From Corynebacterium maris DSM 45190 (GTDB lineage: Bacteria > Actinomycetota > Actinomycetes > Mycobacteriales > Mycobacteriaceae): a DNA stretch of 64,000 nt. The notes under the pieces are model-generated. The model was not told the DNA's origin. It was given only the letters and a program-made list of their open reading frames with translations, and did no database searches. Where the stretch lies: NCBI RefSeq assembly GCF_000442645.1, contig NC_021915.1, forward strand, positions 1,302,001 through 1,366,000, in the 5' to 3' direction. Positions 34,498 to 43,456 of the stretch are shown one piece after another. Numbering within the stretch: the first letter of the stretch is position 1; the number at the start of each line of letters is the position of its first letter. The position numbers and the translations under genes were made by a program.

Positions 34498-35484
34498 ATG
34501 ACCGCCCGACACCGATGGGCCCGTCTGCCCGCCGTCACTTTCGCCGCGATTGTCGTGATGCTGACCGCGGCGCTCGCTGCACCGGTGCAGGCAAAGGCAC
34601 AGACACCGGCCCCGCCCGGAAATATCGTCACCTTCGGCGACTCCTACACGGCGAGTCCCGATCAATGGCTCAACGGCATCGCCGCCAGCTCCGTGCCGTC
34701 TTCGTCGGCGTCGGAGGAATATCCGCAGACCGGCGGCTGCCTGCAATCGCCCTATAACTGGCCGCGCCAGCTGGCGGCACAGACCGGGCTAGAGGTCGCC
34801 GACTGGTCCTGCACCGCAGACACCACCGCAGGGATGCTGGACCGGATCGACCGCGCCATCGGCGCCGGCGACATCAGCCCAGATACGCAGGCGGTCATCT
34901 TCGCGATCGGCGGCAACGACTTCGGGCCTGCCGGGGTCCTGGAAGGCGCCCCCTTATCCAGTGTCCCGGGGATGGTGGACCGCTACGCGCAGAACATGCA
35001 GGAAGCCGCCGACAAGGTTCGGGCCGTCGCCCCCGAAGCTCACTTGGTCATCTCCGGCTACCCGCAGGTCACCAACGGCACTGGCCTGTGCTTCATTCAG
35101 GTTCTGCCGGAGCAGCCGCTGGGAGTTCCCTTCCCCGGCGAACTCGTCGAACGCTCTCTCCGGGACATGCAACGCCACGCTGCTGATGCGACCGGGATGA
35201 GTTTCGTCGACAACTATGAGCTCACGGAAGGCCATGACACCTGCAGCCCCGATGACGCCCTGCGGTACGTGTCTGGGATCCTGGACGTCACCAGCCCGGC
35301 CTACGAAATGATCATGCACCCGACGGGCCTGGGGCACAGCGCGATCGCCGCTAATAACGCCGCCGCTCTCGGGCTTCCCTCTGAGGAACCGGAAGCCCTG
35401 GACGACCTCACGTCAGCAGACTTGTCGTCCGCGTTGTCCTCCCTGTCCTCTGGCTCGTCCGAGTCCCCGACGCCCATCGGATGA
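34498..35484 (+). CDS. Secreted SGNH/GDSL hydrolase 2 of 3
   Basis: A 328-residue exported paralogue of the preceding SGNH gene. The signal peptide ends near VQAKAQ. It has IVTFGDSYTASPDQWLNG, AIGGNDFGP, and MHPTGLGHSAIAANNA. The acid before the catalytic His is absent, as in the paralogues. Four cysteines are conserved. The C-terminal tail LSSALSSLSSGSSESPTP is Ser-rich. The ATG at 34498 lies nine bases after GGAGG; the ATG at 34492 is too close. A GGGGAC/GTCCCC inverted repeat (34428-34448) lies upstream. Confidence 0.88.
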   Translation: MTARHRWARLPAVTFAAIVVMLTAALAAPVQAKAQTPAPPGNIVTFGDSYTASPDQWLNGIAASSVPSSSASEEYPQTGGCLQSPYNWPRQLAAQTGLEVADWSCTADTTAGMLDRIDRAIGAGDISPDTQAVIFAIGGNDFGPAGVLEGAPLSSVPGMVDRYAQNMQEAADKVRAVAPEAHLVISGYPQVTNGTGLCFIQVLPEQPLGVPFPGELVERSLRDMQRHAADATGMSFVDNYELTEGHDTCSPDDALRYVSGILDVTSPAYEMIMHPTGLGHSAIAANNAAALGLPSEEPEALDDLTSADLSSALSSLSSGSSESPTPIG

Positions 35485-35516
35485 AGCCCCCTAGAAAGAC
35501 TGCCCCCACGGGGTCT

Positions 35517-35538
35517 GGGGTCTGCGTATACTGACCCC
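35517..35538. promoter_or_regulatory. Inverted repeat GGGGTC-N10-GACCCC around a -10 box
   Basis: The repeat encloses TATACT (35527-35532), a good -10 sequence for the third SGNH gene, whose ATG is 81 bases downstream. A further GGGGTC lies at 35510-35515. A regulator bound here would block the promoter. Confidence 0.45.
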
Positions 35539-35612
35539 ACCTTGTCCCGCTCTGAACGCCGCGCCGGCTGTGGCCTGCGCACTTCCCTCTGACCTACTGG
35601 AGATTGACGAAA

Positions 35613-36491
35613 ATGCTCACCCTGCCCCGGCGCGCCACCACACCCGCCGTCCTCGCCGTAGCCATGGCCGCCGTGGCTCTGGTGTTCTCTGCGTTGTTCA
35701 CCCCGGCCACCGCCACGGCCCAGTCCGGAAACGTCGTCACTTTCGGCGATTCTTACACGGCCTCGCCGGATCAGTTCAAAAACCATGCCGCGGGCGGCCT
35801 CTCGTCGAACCTGCCGGGGTCTTCCACCGATGGTTACCCCAGCCGCGGCGGTTGCCTGCAGTCGCCGATGAACTGGCCCCGGCAGTTGGCGGACCAGACC
35901 GGCCTGCGGGTCGATGACTGGTCCTGCACCGCGGAGACCTCCCAGTCCGTGCTCTCCCGCTTGGACGCCGCCATCGGCGCGGGTGACATCAACGCCGGCA
36001 CGCATGCGGTGATCATGAACATCGGCGGCAACGATTTCGGCCCCTTCGGCGTCCGAGAGGGCGCGCCTTTCCTGAATGTGCCGGTCATCGCCGAGCGCTT
36101 CACCGGCCACATGCACTCCGCCGCGGCCAAGATCCGCGCGGCCGCGCCGAATGCCCGCATCGTGCTCGCCGGTTACCCGGAGATCACCAACGGCAGCGGG
36201 GTCTGCGTGTTCAACGTCGTGCCGCAGGTGCCCATGGGCATTCCGGTTCCGGGGGCGTACGGCGAGGGAGTATTGCGTGACATGCAGCGGGACGCCGCCG
36301 AGGCGGCGGGAATGACCTTCGTGGACAACTACGCCCTGACCCGCGGGCACAACACCTGCTCGCCGAATGATTCCCAGCGTTACGTCGCGGGCATCGTCGA
36401 CACCACGTCGCCGGACTACACGATGTCGATGCACCCGACCGACCTGGGGCATGCGGCGTTGGCCCGCAACAACGCGGCCCCGCTGTTTTAG
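35613..36491 (+). CDS. Secreted SGNH/GDSL hydrolase 3 of 3
   Basis: A 292-residue exported paralogue with a signal peptide ending near ATATAQ|SG. It has VVTFGDSYTASPDQF, NIGGNDFGPFG and MHPTDLGHAALARNNA. It is shorter than the other two because it lacks the Ser-rich tail and ends in APLF. Cysteine positions are shared. TGGAG lies upstream of ATG 35613. It has its own promoter-like region. Confidence 0.88.
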   Translation: MLTLPRRATTPAVLAVAMAAVALVFSALFTPATATAQSGNVVTFGDSYTASPDQFKNHAAGGLSSNLPGSSTDGYPSRGGCLQSPMNWPRQLADQTGLRVDDWSCTAETSQSVLSRLDAAIGAGDINAGTHAVIMNIGGNDFGPFGVREGAPFLNVPVIAERFTGHMHSAAAKIRAAAPNARIVLAGYPEITNGSGVCVFNVVPQVPMGIPVPGAYGEGVLRDMQRDAAEAAGMTFVDNYALTRGHNTCSPNDSQRYVAGIVDTTSPDYTMSMHPTDLGHAALARNNAAPLF

Positions 36492-36498
36492 TGCCGAT

Positions 36499-36789
36499 CT
36501 AGCGGCCGGTCGGGCAACCCCGGGTGTCGTGCAGCCCGCACTGCGGGATGCCGATGATCGAGGACAGAATCGACGAGCCGATCACGGGCACGGCGGCGAG
36601 CAGCCACAGCGCTGAGGCGACGTCGGGGAAGTGCTGGGCGAGTTCGGCGGATCCGGAGGAGAGGTAATCGATTCCGGTGACGACGGTCGCGTCAGCCGTC
36701 GGCGGGGTCACCGCGCTGCCCAGCAGCAGGGCGCCGCTGGCCGCGACGGCGGCGGCCAGACGGGTGAGGTCCCGGGTGGTATAAGACAT
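36499..36789 (-). CDS. Small exported protein with C-terminal hydrophobic segment
   Basis: A 96-residue protein. An N-terminal signal peptide (RLAAAVAASGALLLGSAVTP, cleavage near ADAT) is followed by a short soluble stretch and a hydrophobic segment (ALWLLAAVPVIGSSILSSII), ending in PQCGLHDTRGCPTGR with two cysteines. AGGAGAAGCC precedes the ATG, so it is probably a real gene. I do not recognise the family. It faces the third SGNH gene tail to tail. Confidence 0.7.
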   Translation of the reverse strand: MSYTTRDLTRLAAAVAASGALLLGSAVTPPTADATVVTGIDYLSSGSAELAQHFPDVASALWLLAAVPVIGSSILSSIIGIPQCGLHDTRGCPTGR

Positions 36790-36937
36790 GGCTTCTCCTG
36801 GTGGATGGCAGTGGGGAAACTGATCGGCACGTGGTCCGGTCAGGGTGGTGGCCAGACATTGATTTTAGCCGCAAAAGCACCTCGTCGGGAAGGGTTGTAA
36901 CGACCCTTAGGACTCACCGTCGGTGCTTAACCCAAAA

Positions 36938-36972
36938 AATTCCCCGGCTCTCCTTGTGGGAGCCGGGGAATT
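36938..36972 (-). terminator. Terminator of tRNA-Leu
   Basis: Perfect 13-base arms AATTCCCCGGCTC and GAGCCGGGGAATT with a nine-base loop. The A run on the plus strand gives a T run after the stem on the minus strand, so it terminates the tRNA transcript. Confidence 0.8.
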
Positions 36973-37036
36973 CTTGGTCACTGTATGGAAATCTAAACCG
37001 TTTTCCGGGTGACCCTTGCAGCGTTTCCGCTGGTCA

Positions 37037-37113
37037 TGGTGCCCCAGGTGGGACTCGAACCCACACTGGACGGGTTTTGAATCCGTTGCCTCTGCCAATT
37101 GGGCTACTAGGGC
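37037..37113 (-). tRNA. tRNA-Leu (anticodon CAA), with encoded CCA
   Basis: Acceptor arms GCCCTAG/CTGGGGC then ACCA on the minus strand. D-loop has GG, anticodon loop is TTCAAAA, T-loop TTCGAGT. CAA reads UUG, so Leu. Two features are unusual. The variable region is only five bases (CCAGT), whereas bacterial tRNA-Leu normally has a long class II arm. The top pair of the anticodon stem is A-C (ACGGA against CCCGT). CCA is encoded, unlike in the Gln and Glu genes of this window. Confidence 0.8.
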
Positions 37114-37200
37114 GGTAGTGCGTGAGACAGAAGTTTAGCCCACCAGGCGCCGCAGATCCGAATCGGGTGCCCACGGCGCCGCTCGAGGAGGCGGAGGGGG

Positions 37201-38166
37201 TCAGGAAGGGTCGTGAGAGGCCACGGTGTGGGCCGGGCGCTGCGGGGTGCGGTACTCGATGTAGATCATCAGGGCGACCACGCCGGCGCCCAGCAGCGTC
37301 CACATCAGCATCTGCGGCCAGTCGGCGCCCGGGGCCAGGAGGTTGGCGTCGGCGTCCTGCCAGGGCCACAGGGCGCGCAGTGAGCCCAGCATGAGCCCGG
37401 CCATGGTCACCAGGGCGACGGTGCGGTGACGGTCCAGCAGCCAGCGCAGCACCCGGATGAACAGCACGATGCCGGTGAGCGCACCCAGGATGAATACGCC
37501 GATCACGGACCAGTCGCGGTCGGACAGCGCGCCCATGACCGGCTCGTACAGCCCGACCGCCAGCAGGAAGAAGGAGCCGGAGACGCCCGGCAGCACGAGC
37601 GCGCACACCGCGACCGCCGCGGCGACGAAGATGATCGGCAGCGAGGGGTCCTCCTGCGGCGCGGCGGTGAAGCCGGTGCCGATGAAGGTGGCGATGGCCG
37701 CCAGCACGAACAGGATCCACACCCAGGGCTTGCTCTTCAGGTCCGGGGCGTAGACCATCCGCAGCGGCACGATCACCGAGACCGCGACCATGCCCAAGAA
37801 CAGGGCGCGGGAGACGGCCGGGTAGGTGGTCACGAAGGTGGTCAGCGGGCCGGACATGACGAAGACGGCCACGACCATGAAGACGGCCACCGGAGCCAGC
37901 AGCGCCCAGTCGAGGCTGCGCAGCCGGGCGGGGACGGACTGGCGGTCCGTGAACAGCGCCTTGACGGCGGCGAAAAGGGCGGAGGCCTGATCGAGCAGGC
38001 GCTCGTAGATGCCCACCACCAAGGCCACCGTGCCACCGGAGATGCCCGGGATGAGTTCGACCATGCCGACCAAGAAGCCGCGGACAGCGTTGGCGATCAC
38101 CTCCCACAGGTTGAACCGCCGCGCGGGGGCGACTGACGTGGAGGTCTCTGATGTTGCGCTGGACAT
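37201..38166 (-). CDS. DUF368 membrane protein, probable polyprenyl-phosphate transporter
   Basis: A 321-residue protein with about eight hydrophobic segments. The two family signatures are GMVELIPGISGGTVALVVGIYE and ALVLPGVSGSFFLLAVGLYEP, an inverted repeat arrangement. Recent work on DUF368 proteins (PopT) shows that they recycle undecaprenyl phosphate across the membrane in other bacteria. In Corynebacterium the carrier would be decaprenyl phosphate, used for peptidoglycan and arabinogalactan. The ATG is 38166. It is divergent from polA. Confidence 0.88.
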   Translation of the reverse strand: MSSATSETSTSVAPARRFNLWEVIANAVRGFLVGMVELIPGISGGTVALVVGIYERLLDQASALFAAVKALFTDRQSVPARLRSLDWALLAPVAVFMVVAVFVMSGPLTTFVTTYPAVSRALFLGMVAVSVIVPLRMVYAPDLKSKPWVWILFVLAAIATFIGTGFTAAPQEDPSLPIIFVAAAVAVCALVLPGVSGSFFLLAVGLYEPVMGALSDRDWSVIGVFILGALTGIVLFIRVLRWLLDRHRTVALVTMAGLMLGSLRALWPWQDADANLLAPGADWPQMLMWTLLGAGVVALMIYIEYRTPQRPAHTVASHDPS

Positions 38167-38310
38167 GTGTTCCTCGAGGGTCGTCGAACTGGGACTGCGG
38201 GAAGTTTACTCCATGCAGGGCTTATTCCCGTCATGGCGACGCGGTCGGGATCTCCGGGTTTCCGCGGGGGCGGAGGTGCCCGCAAACCTCGACGGCTAGA
38301 CTCGGTGGGC

Positions 38311-40950
38311 GTGACTCGACTACTGCTTATCGACGGGCACTCGATGGCCTTCCGCGCCTTCTACGCCCTGCCAGCCGAAAACTTCTCCACGACCGGGGGC
38401 CAGCACACGAACGCCGTCTACGGCTTTTTGTCCATGCTCTCCAACTTGTTGGCGGAGGAAAAGCCGGATTCGGTCGCAGTGGCCTTCGACGTCGGCCGCA
38501 AGACCTTCCGCACCGAGAAGTTCCCCGATTACAAGGCGCAGCGCGCCGCGACCCCGGAAGAGTTCAAGGGACAGGTCGGCATCCTCGACGAGGTCTTAGG
38601 GACGCTCGGCATCACGACCTTAAGCCGGGAGAACTACGAGGCCGATGACATCATCGCCACGCTGACCACCGCCGCCCGGCCGCTGGACTACGAGGTGCTC
38701 ATCGTCACCGGCGACCGCGACTACTTCCAGCTCGTCGACGACAACACCACCGTCCTGTACCCGGTGCGCGGCGTATCGAACCTGAAGCGCTACACCCCGG
38801 AGGCGGTGGAGGAGAAGTACGGGCTGACCCCGGCGCAGTACCCCGACTTCGCCGCGCTGCGCGGCGACCCGTCCGACAACTTGCCGAACATCCCCGGCGT
38901 CGGCGACAAAACGGCCACGAAGTGGATCCAGAACTACGGCTCCTTAGACGCGCTGATCGATCGCGCCGAAGAGATCAAGGGCAAGGCCGGCGACAACTTC
39001 CGCGAACGCATCGAGCAGGTCCAGCTCAACCGTGAGCTGACCCAGATGGTCACCGACATGCAGCTGCCCGTCGGCCCCGATGAATTGGCGCTCAGCCCGG
39101 CGAAGGTCGCCGAGGTCGCGGCGCAGTTCGATGACTTAGAGTTCGGCGCGAACCTGCGCGAACGCGTGCTGGCGGTCGTGCCCAACGACGGTTCCGCCCC
39201 GGCCGAGGATGCGGTGGAATTGTCCGACGTCGTGATCGACGAGCAACCGCTGGCGAAGTGGCTCACCGCCCGCCGCGGCCAGGGGCTGGCGCTGCACGTC
39301 GTCGGGGAGGCCGACCCTTTCGGCGGCGACGCCACCGCCCTCGCGCTGTGCGACGTGGACCGCCACGGCCTCAGCGTCGAACTGGCTGAGCTCAGCCCGG
39401 AAGACGAGAAGGTCCTGGCCGAATGGCTGGCCTCCGAGGACCCGAAGTACCTGCATGAGGCCAAAGCTGCCTTCCACATGCTCGCCGGCCGCGGCCTGGA
39501 GCTCAACGGCATCGCCCACGACACCGCGATCGCCGCCTATCTGCTGCGCCCCGGTCAGCGCACCTACGGTCTGCGCGACGTCTACCAGCGCCATCTCCAG
39601 CGCCAGCTGGCCGAGCCCAGCGACCAACTCTCGCTGCTGGGCGACACCTCCCTGGTGGACTCCGCCGCCGCGATCCTGGAGCTGGCGGAGCAGTTGACCG
39701 TCCAGCTGCAGGAGATCTCCGAGTACGAGCTCTACCTCGACCTGGAGCTGCCGCTGGTCTCGAATCTCGCGCGCATGGAGCGCCTCGGCATCGCCGTCGA
39801 CGTCGAGGTGCTGGAAGATCAGCTCAAGACCTTCACCCAGCAGACCGCCGACGTCGAAGCCAAGGCCCGCGAGCTCGTCGACCAGCCCGACCTGAACCTG
39901 TCGAGCCCGAAGCAGCTGCAGGCCGTGCTCTTCGAGACCCTCGACCTGCCGAAGACGAAGAAAACCAAGACCGGCTACTCGACCGCCGCCAAGGAAATCG
40001 AGGCGTTGGCGACCAAGCACCCGCACCCCTTCCTGGACCACCTGCTGGCGCACCGCGAGTACCAGAAGATGAAGTCCACGCTCGAAGGCCTGATCAAAAC
40101 GGTGCGTGACGACGGCCGCATCCACACCACCTTCAACCAGACCGTCGCCTCCACCGGCAGGCTGTCCTCGACGGAACCGAACCTGCAAAACATCCCGGTG
40201 CGCACCGAGGCCGGCCGCAAAATCCGCTCCGCCTTCGTCGTCGGCGAAGGCTACGAAACCCTGCTGACCGCCGACTATTCCCAGATCGAAATGCGCGTCA
40301 TGGCGCACCTCTCACAGGACCCCGGCCTGATCGCGGCTTATAAGGAAGGCGAGGACCTGCACAACTACGTCGGCTCACGCGTCTTCGACGTCCCCATCGA
40401 CCAGGTCACCCCGGAACTGCGCCGCCGAGTCAAAGCCATGAGCTACGGCCTGGTCTACGGGCTCAGCGCCTTCGGCCTCGGCCAACAGCTGAACATCCCG
40501 GCCGGCGAAGCCAAATCCATCATGGACAGCTACTTCGAACGCTTCGGCGGGGTACAGAAATACCTCGCCGACGTCGTCGACCAAGCGCGCAAGGACGGCT
40601 ACACCTCGACGCTATTCGGACGCCGCCGCTACCTGCCGGAACTCAACTCCGACAACCGCGTCGCCCGCGACAACGCCGAACGCGCCGCCCTCAACGCGCC
40701 CATCCAGGGCACGGCCGCGGACATCATCAAGGTCGCCATGATCCGCGTGGACAACGCTTTCGCCGACGCCGGCGTGAAATCCCGGGTGCTGCTGCAGGTC
40801 CACGACGAACTCGTCGTCGAAGTCGCCGCCGGGGAAGTCGAGCAGGTCCGCGAGATCCTCGAACGCGAAATGGACGGCGCGATCACCCTGCGCGTCCCGC
40901 TGGAAGTCTCCGCCGCTTCGGGAGCCAACTGGGACGAGGCCGCGCACTAG
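38311..40950 (+). CDS. polA: DNA polymerase I
   Basis: A 879-residue enzyme. Residues about 1-300 are the 5'-3' nuclease (LLLIDGHSMAFRAFYALP, GDRDYFQLVDD, LRGDPSDNLPNIPGVGDKTA). About 300-490 is the proofreading fold, which lacks visible D-x-E acidic motifs and is probably inactive. The polymerase has motif A TADYSQIEMRVMAHLS, motif B RRRVKAMSYGLVYG and motif C LLQVHDELVVEV. Tyr712 in motif B replaces the usual Phe (Phe762 in E. coli). The start is GTG 38311, which gives the expected N-terminus. Confidence 0.96.
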   Translation: MTRLLLIDGHSMAFRAFYALPAENFSTTGGQHTNAVYGFLSMLSNLLAEEKPDSVAVAFDVGRKTFRTEKFPDYKAQRAATPEEFKGQVGILDEVLGTLGITTLSRENYEADDIIATLTTAARPLDYEVLIVTGDRDYFQLVDDNTTVLYPVRGVSNLKRYTPEAVEEKYGLTPAQYPDFAALRGDPSDNLPNIPGVGDKTATKWIQNYGSLDALIDRAEEIKGKAGDNFRERIEQVQLNRELTQMVTDMQLPVGPDELALSPAKVAEVAAQFDDLEFGANLRERVLAVVPNDGSAPAEDAVELSDVVIDEQPLAKWLTARRGQGLALHVVGEADPFGGDATALALCDVDRHGLSVELAELSPEDEKVLAEWLASEDPKYLHEAKAAFHMLAGRGLELNGIAHDTAIAAYLLRPGQRTYGLRDVYQRHLQRQLAEPSDQLSLLGDTSLVDSAAAILELAEQLTVQLQEISEYELYLDLELPLVSNLARMERLGIAVDVEVLEDQLKTFTQQTADVEAKARELVDQPDLNLSSPKQLQAVLFETLDLPKTKKTKTGYSTAAKEIEALATKHPHPFLDHLLAHREYQKMKSTLEGLIKTVRDDGRIHTTFNQTVASTGRLSSTEPNLQNIPVRTEAGRKIRSAFVVGEGYETLLTADYSQIEMRVMAHLSQDPGLIAAYKEGEDLHNYVGSRVFDVPIDQVTPELRRRVKAMSYGLVYGLSAFGLGQQLNIPAGEAKSIMDSYFERFGGVQKYLADVVDQARKDGYTSTLFGRRRYLPELNSDNRVARDNAERAALNAPIQGTAADIIKVAMIRVDNAFADAGVKSRVLLQVHDELVVEVAAGEVEQVREILEREMDGAITLRVPLEVSAASGANWDEAAH

Positions 40951-40988
40951 CGCCAACTGCGCCCCCGTGCCCTCCGGCCGGTGCGCGA

Positions 40989-41024
40989 CTGTGGACAACG
41001 CCGCCTCTGCGCGATTGTCCACAG
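40989..41024. promoter_or_regulatory. Pair of DnaA-box-like 9-mers in inverted orientation
   Basis: TGTGGACAA at 40990-40998 and TTGTCCACA at 41015-41023 are exact reverse complements within ten-base arms (CTGTGGACAA/TTGTCCACAG) separated by 16 bases. TTGTCCACA is the preferred DnaA box of high-GC actinobacteria. The site lies between polA and the DUF2786 gene, far from any visible dnaA gene. Confidence 0.55.
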
Positions 41025-41131
41025 CGACACCCGGGACAACCGCCGCCCACGTGCCCCCACGCCGATACTCGAAGACGTGCGCACAATCAGGTGCGCCGGT
41101 CACGACACCACCACCGGGGGAGAAAACACAC

Positions 41132-41863
41132 ATGGCGCGGGACACCGACGACCTCAAATCCAGAGTCCAGAAACTACTCAACCAAGCCGCCGACCGGGAA
41201 GGCACGCCCGAAGGCGACACCTTCTACGAGAAGGCCTTCGACCTCATGGCCCGCTACGGCTTCGACGAGCGCGACCTCGCCGCGCCGGGTGCGGGCGAAG
41301 ACGGCATGACCAGCCGAGCCTACGAGTTCAGCGGCTCCTACACGGACATGCAGATGCAGCTGCTCAACTGCATCTCGTCGGGTTTGCACTGCGTGGCGTT
41401 AGGAGTGCGGCGCCCGCGGGCGACGTCGATCACCACAGGCACCGTCTACGGGGTGGCCCGCCATGTTGAGAGAGTCGACCTGCTCTTCGCGATCCTGAAA
41501 CCAAAGATGATCGCCTTGGCGATGAATCTGTCGGAGGATCTCGACGACCCGCTCGCCGCCTCACTGGTGGCGCGGCGCCGCTCCTTCATGCACGGATACT
41601 CCAACGCGATCTTCCGGCGCCTGAAGCAGGCGGAGGCGCGCATCGAAGAATCACAGCCGGGGTATGGACTCGCCTTAATCGATGACGCCGCCCGCGCCCG
41701 CGAGTACATGGACGAGATGCTGGCCGGCAGCGACGGCTACGTCACCAACCACCGCAGCCGTCGCAAACTGGACGCCGCCGCCTTCGCCGCGGGAGGCGCG
41801 GAGGCCTCCCGGGCTGATCTCGGGCAGCGACGCTTCGGCGGGCGCCGGGCGATCGACGCCTAG
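41132..41863 (+). CDS. DUF2786 protein
   Basis: A 243-residue soluble protein with the N-terminal DUF2786 motif (LKSRVQKLLNQAADREGTPE, then AFDLMARYGFDERDL). The middle has hydrophobic strands and a basic C-terminus. The family is found in actinobacteria and phages and has no known function. GGGGGAG is nine bases before the ATG. Its stop overlaps the stop of the convergent aldehyde dehydrogenase gene by four bases (CTAG). A DnaA-box pair lies about 110 bases upstream. Confidence 0.85.
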   Translation: MARDTDDLKSRVQKLLNQAADREGTPEGDTFYEKAFDLMARYGFDERDLAAPGAGEDGMTSRAYEFSGSYTDMQMQLLNCISSGLHCVALGVRRPRATSITTGTVYGVARHVERVDLLFAILKPKMIALAMNLSEDLDDPLAASLVARRRSFMHGYSNAIFRRLKQAEARIEESQPGYGLALIDDAARAREYMDEMLAGSDGYVTNHRSRRKLDAAAFAAGGAEASRADLGQRRFGGRRAIDA

Positions 41864-43380
41864 AACAGGCCGGTCGGGTTCTCGGCGTAGGAGACCAGCA
41901 GGTTCTTCGTCTGCTGGTAATGCGCGAGCATCATCAGGTGGTTCTCGCGGCCGATGCCGGATTCCTTGTAACCGCCGAAGGCGGCGTGGGCCGGGTAGGA
42001 GTGGTACTGGTTGACCCACACACGACCGGCCTGGATGTCGCGTCCGGCACGGTATGCGGTGGTGCCGTTGCGCGCCCACACGCCGGCGCCGAGGCCGTAG
42101 TTGGTGTCGTTGGCGATGCGGATCGCCTCGTCGTAGTCGCTGAACGTGGTCACCGACAGGACGGGGCCGAAGATCTCCTCGCGGAACACCCGCATGGTGT
42201 TGTCGCCCTTGAACACGGTCGGCTCGATGTAGAAGCCGCCCTCCAGACCCTCGAGCTCGTTGACGTTGCCGCCGGTCAAGGTTTGCGCGCCTTCCTCCGG
42301 GCCGAGCTTCAAGTACCCGGTGATCTTGTCCATCTGCTCCTGTGAGGCCTGCGCACCCATCATGATGTCGGTGTCCAGCGGGTTGCCGACCTTGATCGAC
42401 TGGACGCGCTTGACGCCGAGCTCAAGGAACTCATCCGCGATCGACTCATGCACCAGGGCGCGCGACGGGCAGGTGCAGACCTCGCCCTGGTTGAGGGCGA
42501 ACATGGCGAAGCCCTCGACGGCCTTCTCCCGGAAGGCGTCGTCCTTGTCCATGATGTCGGGGAAGTACAGCGACGGGGACTTCCCGCCCAGTTCCAGGGT
42601 GACGGGAATGATTTTGTCGGCGGCGGCCTTATTGATGATCTTGCCGACCCCGGTGGAGCCGGTGAACGCGATCTTGGCGATCCGGTCCGAGCCGGACAGA
42701 GCCGCGCCGGCTTCGTCGCCGAGGCCGTTGACGATGTTGAGCACGCCGTCAGGGAGCAGGTCGCCGATCAGTTCCATGAGGTAAAGGATCGAGGCCGGGG
42801 TCTGCTCAGCGGGCTTGAGGACGATGGCGTTGCCGGCCGCCAGGGCCGGGGCAATCTTCCAGGTGGCCATCAGGATGGGGAAGTTCCAGGGGATGATCTG
42901 GCCGACGACGCCGAGCGGCTCGTTGAAGTGGTAGGCGACCATGTCGTCGTCGATCTGCGACAGGCGGCCCTCCTGGGCGCGGATGGCGCCGGCGAAGTAG
43001 CGGAAGTGGTCGATGGCGAGCGGGATGTCGGCGGCCAGGGTCTCGCGTACGGCCTTGCCGTTGTCCCAGGTGTCGGCGACCGCGATCTTCTCCAGGTTCT
43101 CTTCCATCCGGTCGGCGATGCGGTGCAGAATCAGGGCGCGTTCGGCGGGGGAGGTCTTGCCCCAGGCGGGGGCGGCCGCATGCGCGGCGTCGAGGGCCTT
43201 CTCGACGTCGGCGGCGGTGCCGCGGCCCACCTGACAAAAGACCTCGCCGGTGACGGGGGTGACGTTGTCCAGGTACTGACCTTCCGCCGGCGCGACCCAG
43301 TCGCCGCCGATGTAGTGGTCGTAGCGGTCGCGGAAAGTGACGATGGAACCTTCGGTTCCGGGGGCGGCGTAAACGGTCAT
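41860..43380 (-). CDS. NAD-dependent aldehyde dehydrogenase (acetaldehyde type)
   Basis: A 506-residue enzyme. Glu in VTLELGGKSP and Cys in NQGEVCTCPSRALV are the catalytic residues, and IIPWNFPILMATWKIAPALA with FTGSTGVGKII is the NAD site. Length and sequence resemble the acetaldehyde/propionaldehyde dehydrogenases that work with alcohol dehydrogenases, such as Ald of C. glutamicum. The substrate is inferred. GGAGG lies seven bases before the ATG at 43380 on the minus strand. Confidence 0.92.
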   Translation of the reverse strand: MTVYAAPGTEGSIVTFRDRYDHYIGGDWVAPAEGQYLDNVTPVTGEVFCQVGRGTAADVEKALDAAHAAAPAWGKTSPAERALILHRIADRMEENLEKIAVADTWDNGKAVRETLAADIPLAIDHFRYFAGAIRAQEGRLSQIDDDMVAYHFNEPLGVVGQIIPWNFPILMATWKIAPALAAGNAIVLKPAEQTPASILYLMELIGDLLPDGVLNIVNGLGDEAGAALSGSDRIAKIAFTGSTGVGKIINKAAADKIIPVTLELGGKSPSLYFPDIMDKDDAFREKAVEGFAMFALNQGEVCTCPSRALVHESIADEFLELGVKRVQSIKVGNPLDTDIMMGAQASQEQMDKITGYLKLGPEEGAQTLTGGNVNELEGLEGGFYIEPTVFKGDNTMRVFREEIFGPVLSVTTFSDYDEAIRIANDTNYGLGAGVWARNGTTAYRAGRDIQAGRVWVNQYHSYPAHAAFGGYKESGIGRENHLMMLAHYQQTKNLLVSYAENPTGLF

Positions 43381-43456
43381 CGGTGAACCTCCATGAAGCA
43401 CGATTGGTGTTGTGGATCATGTTAGGCCAACCTAGGTGATTGGCGCCATAGTTTTC

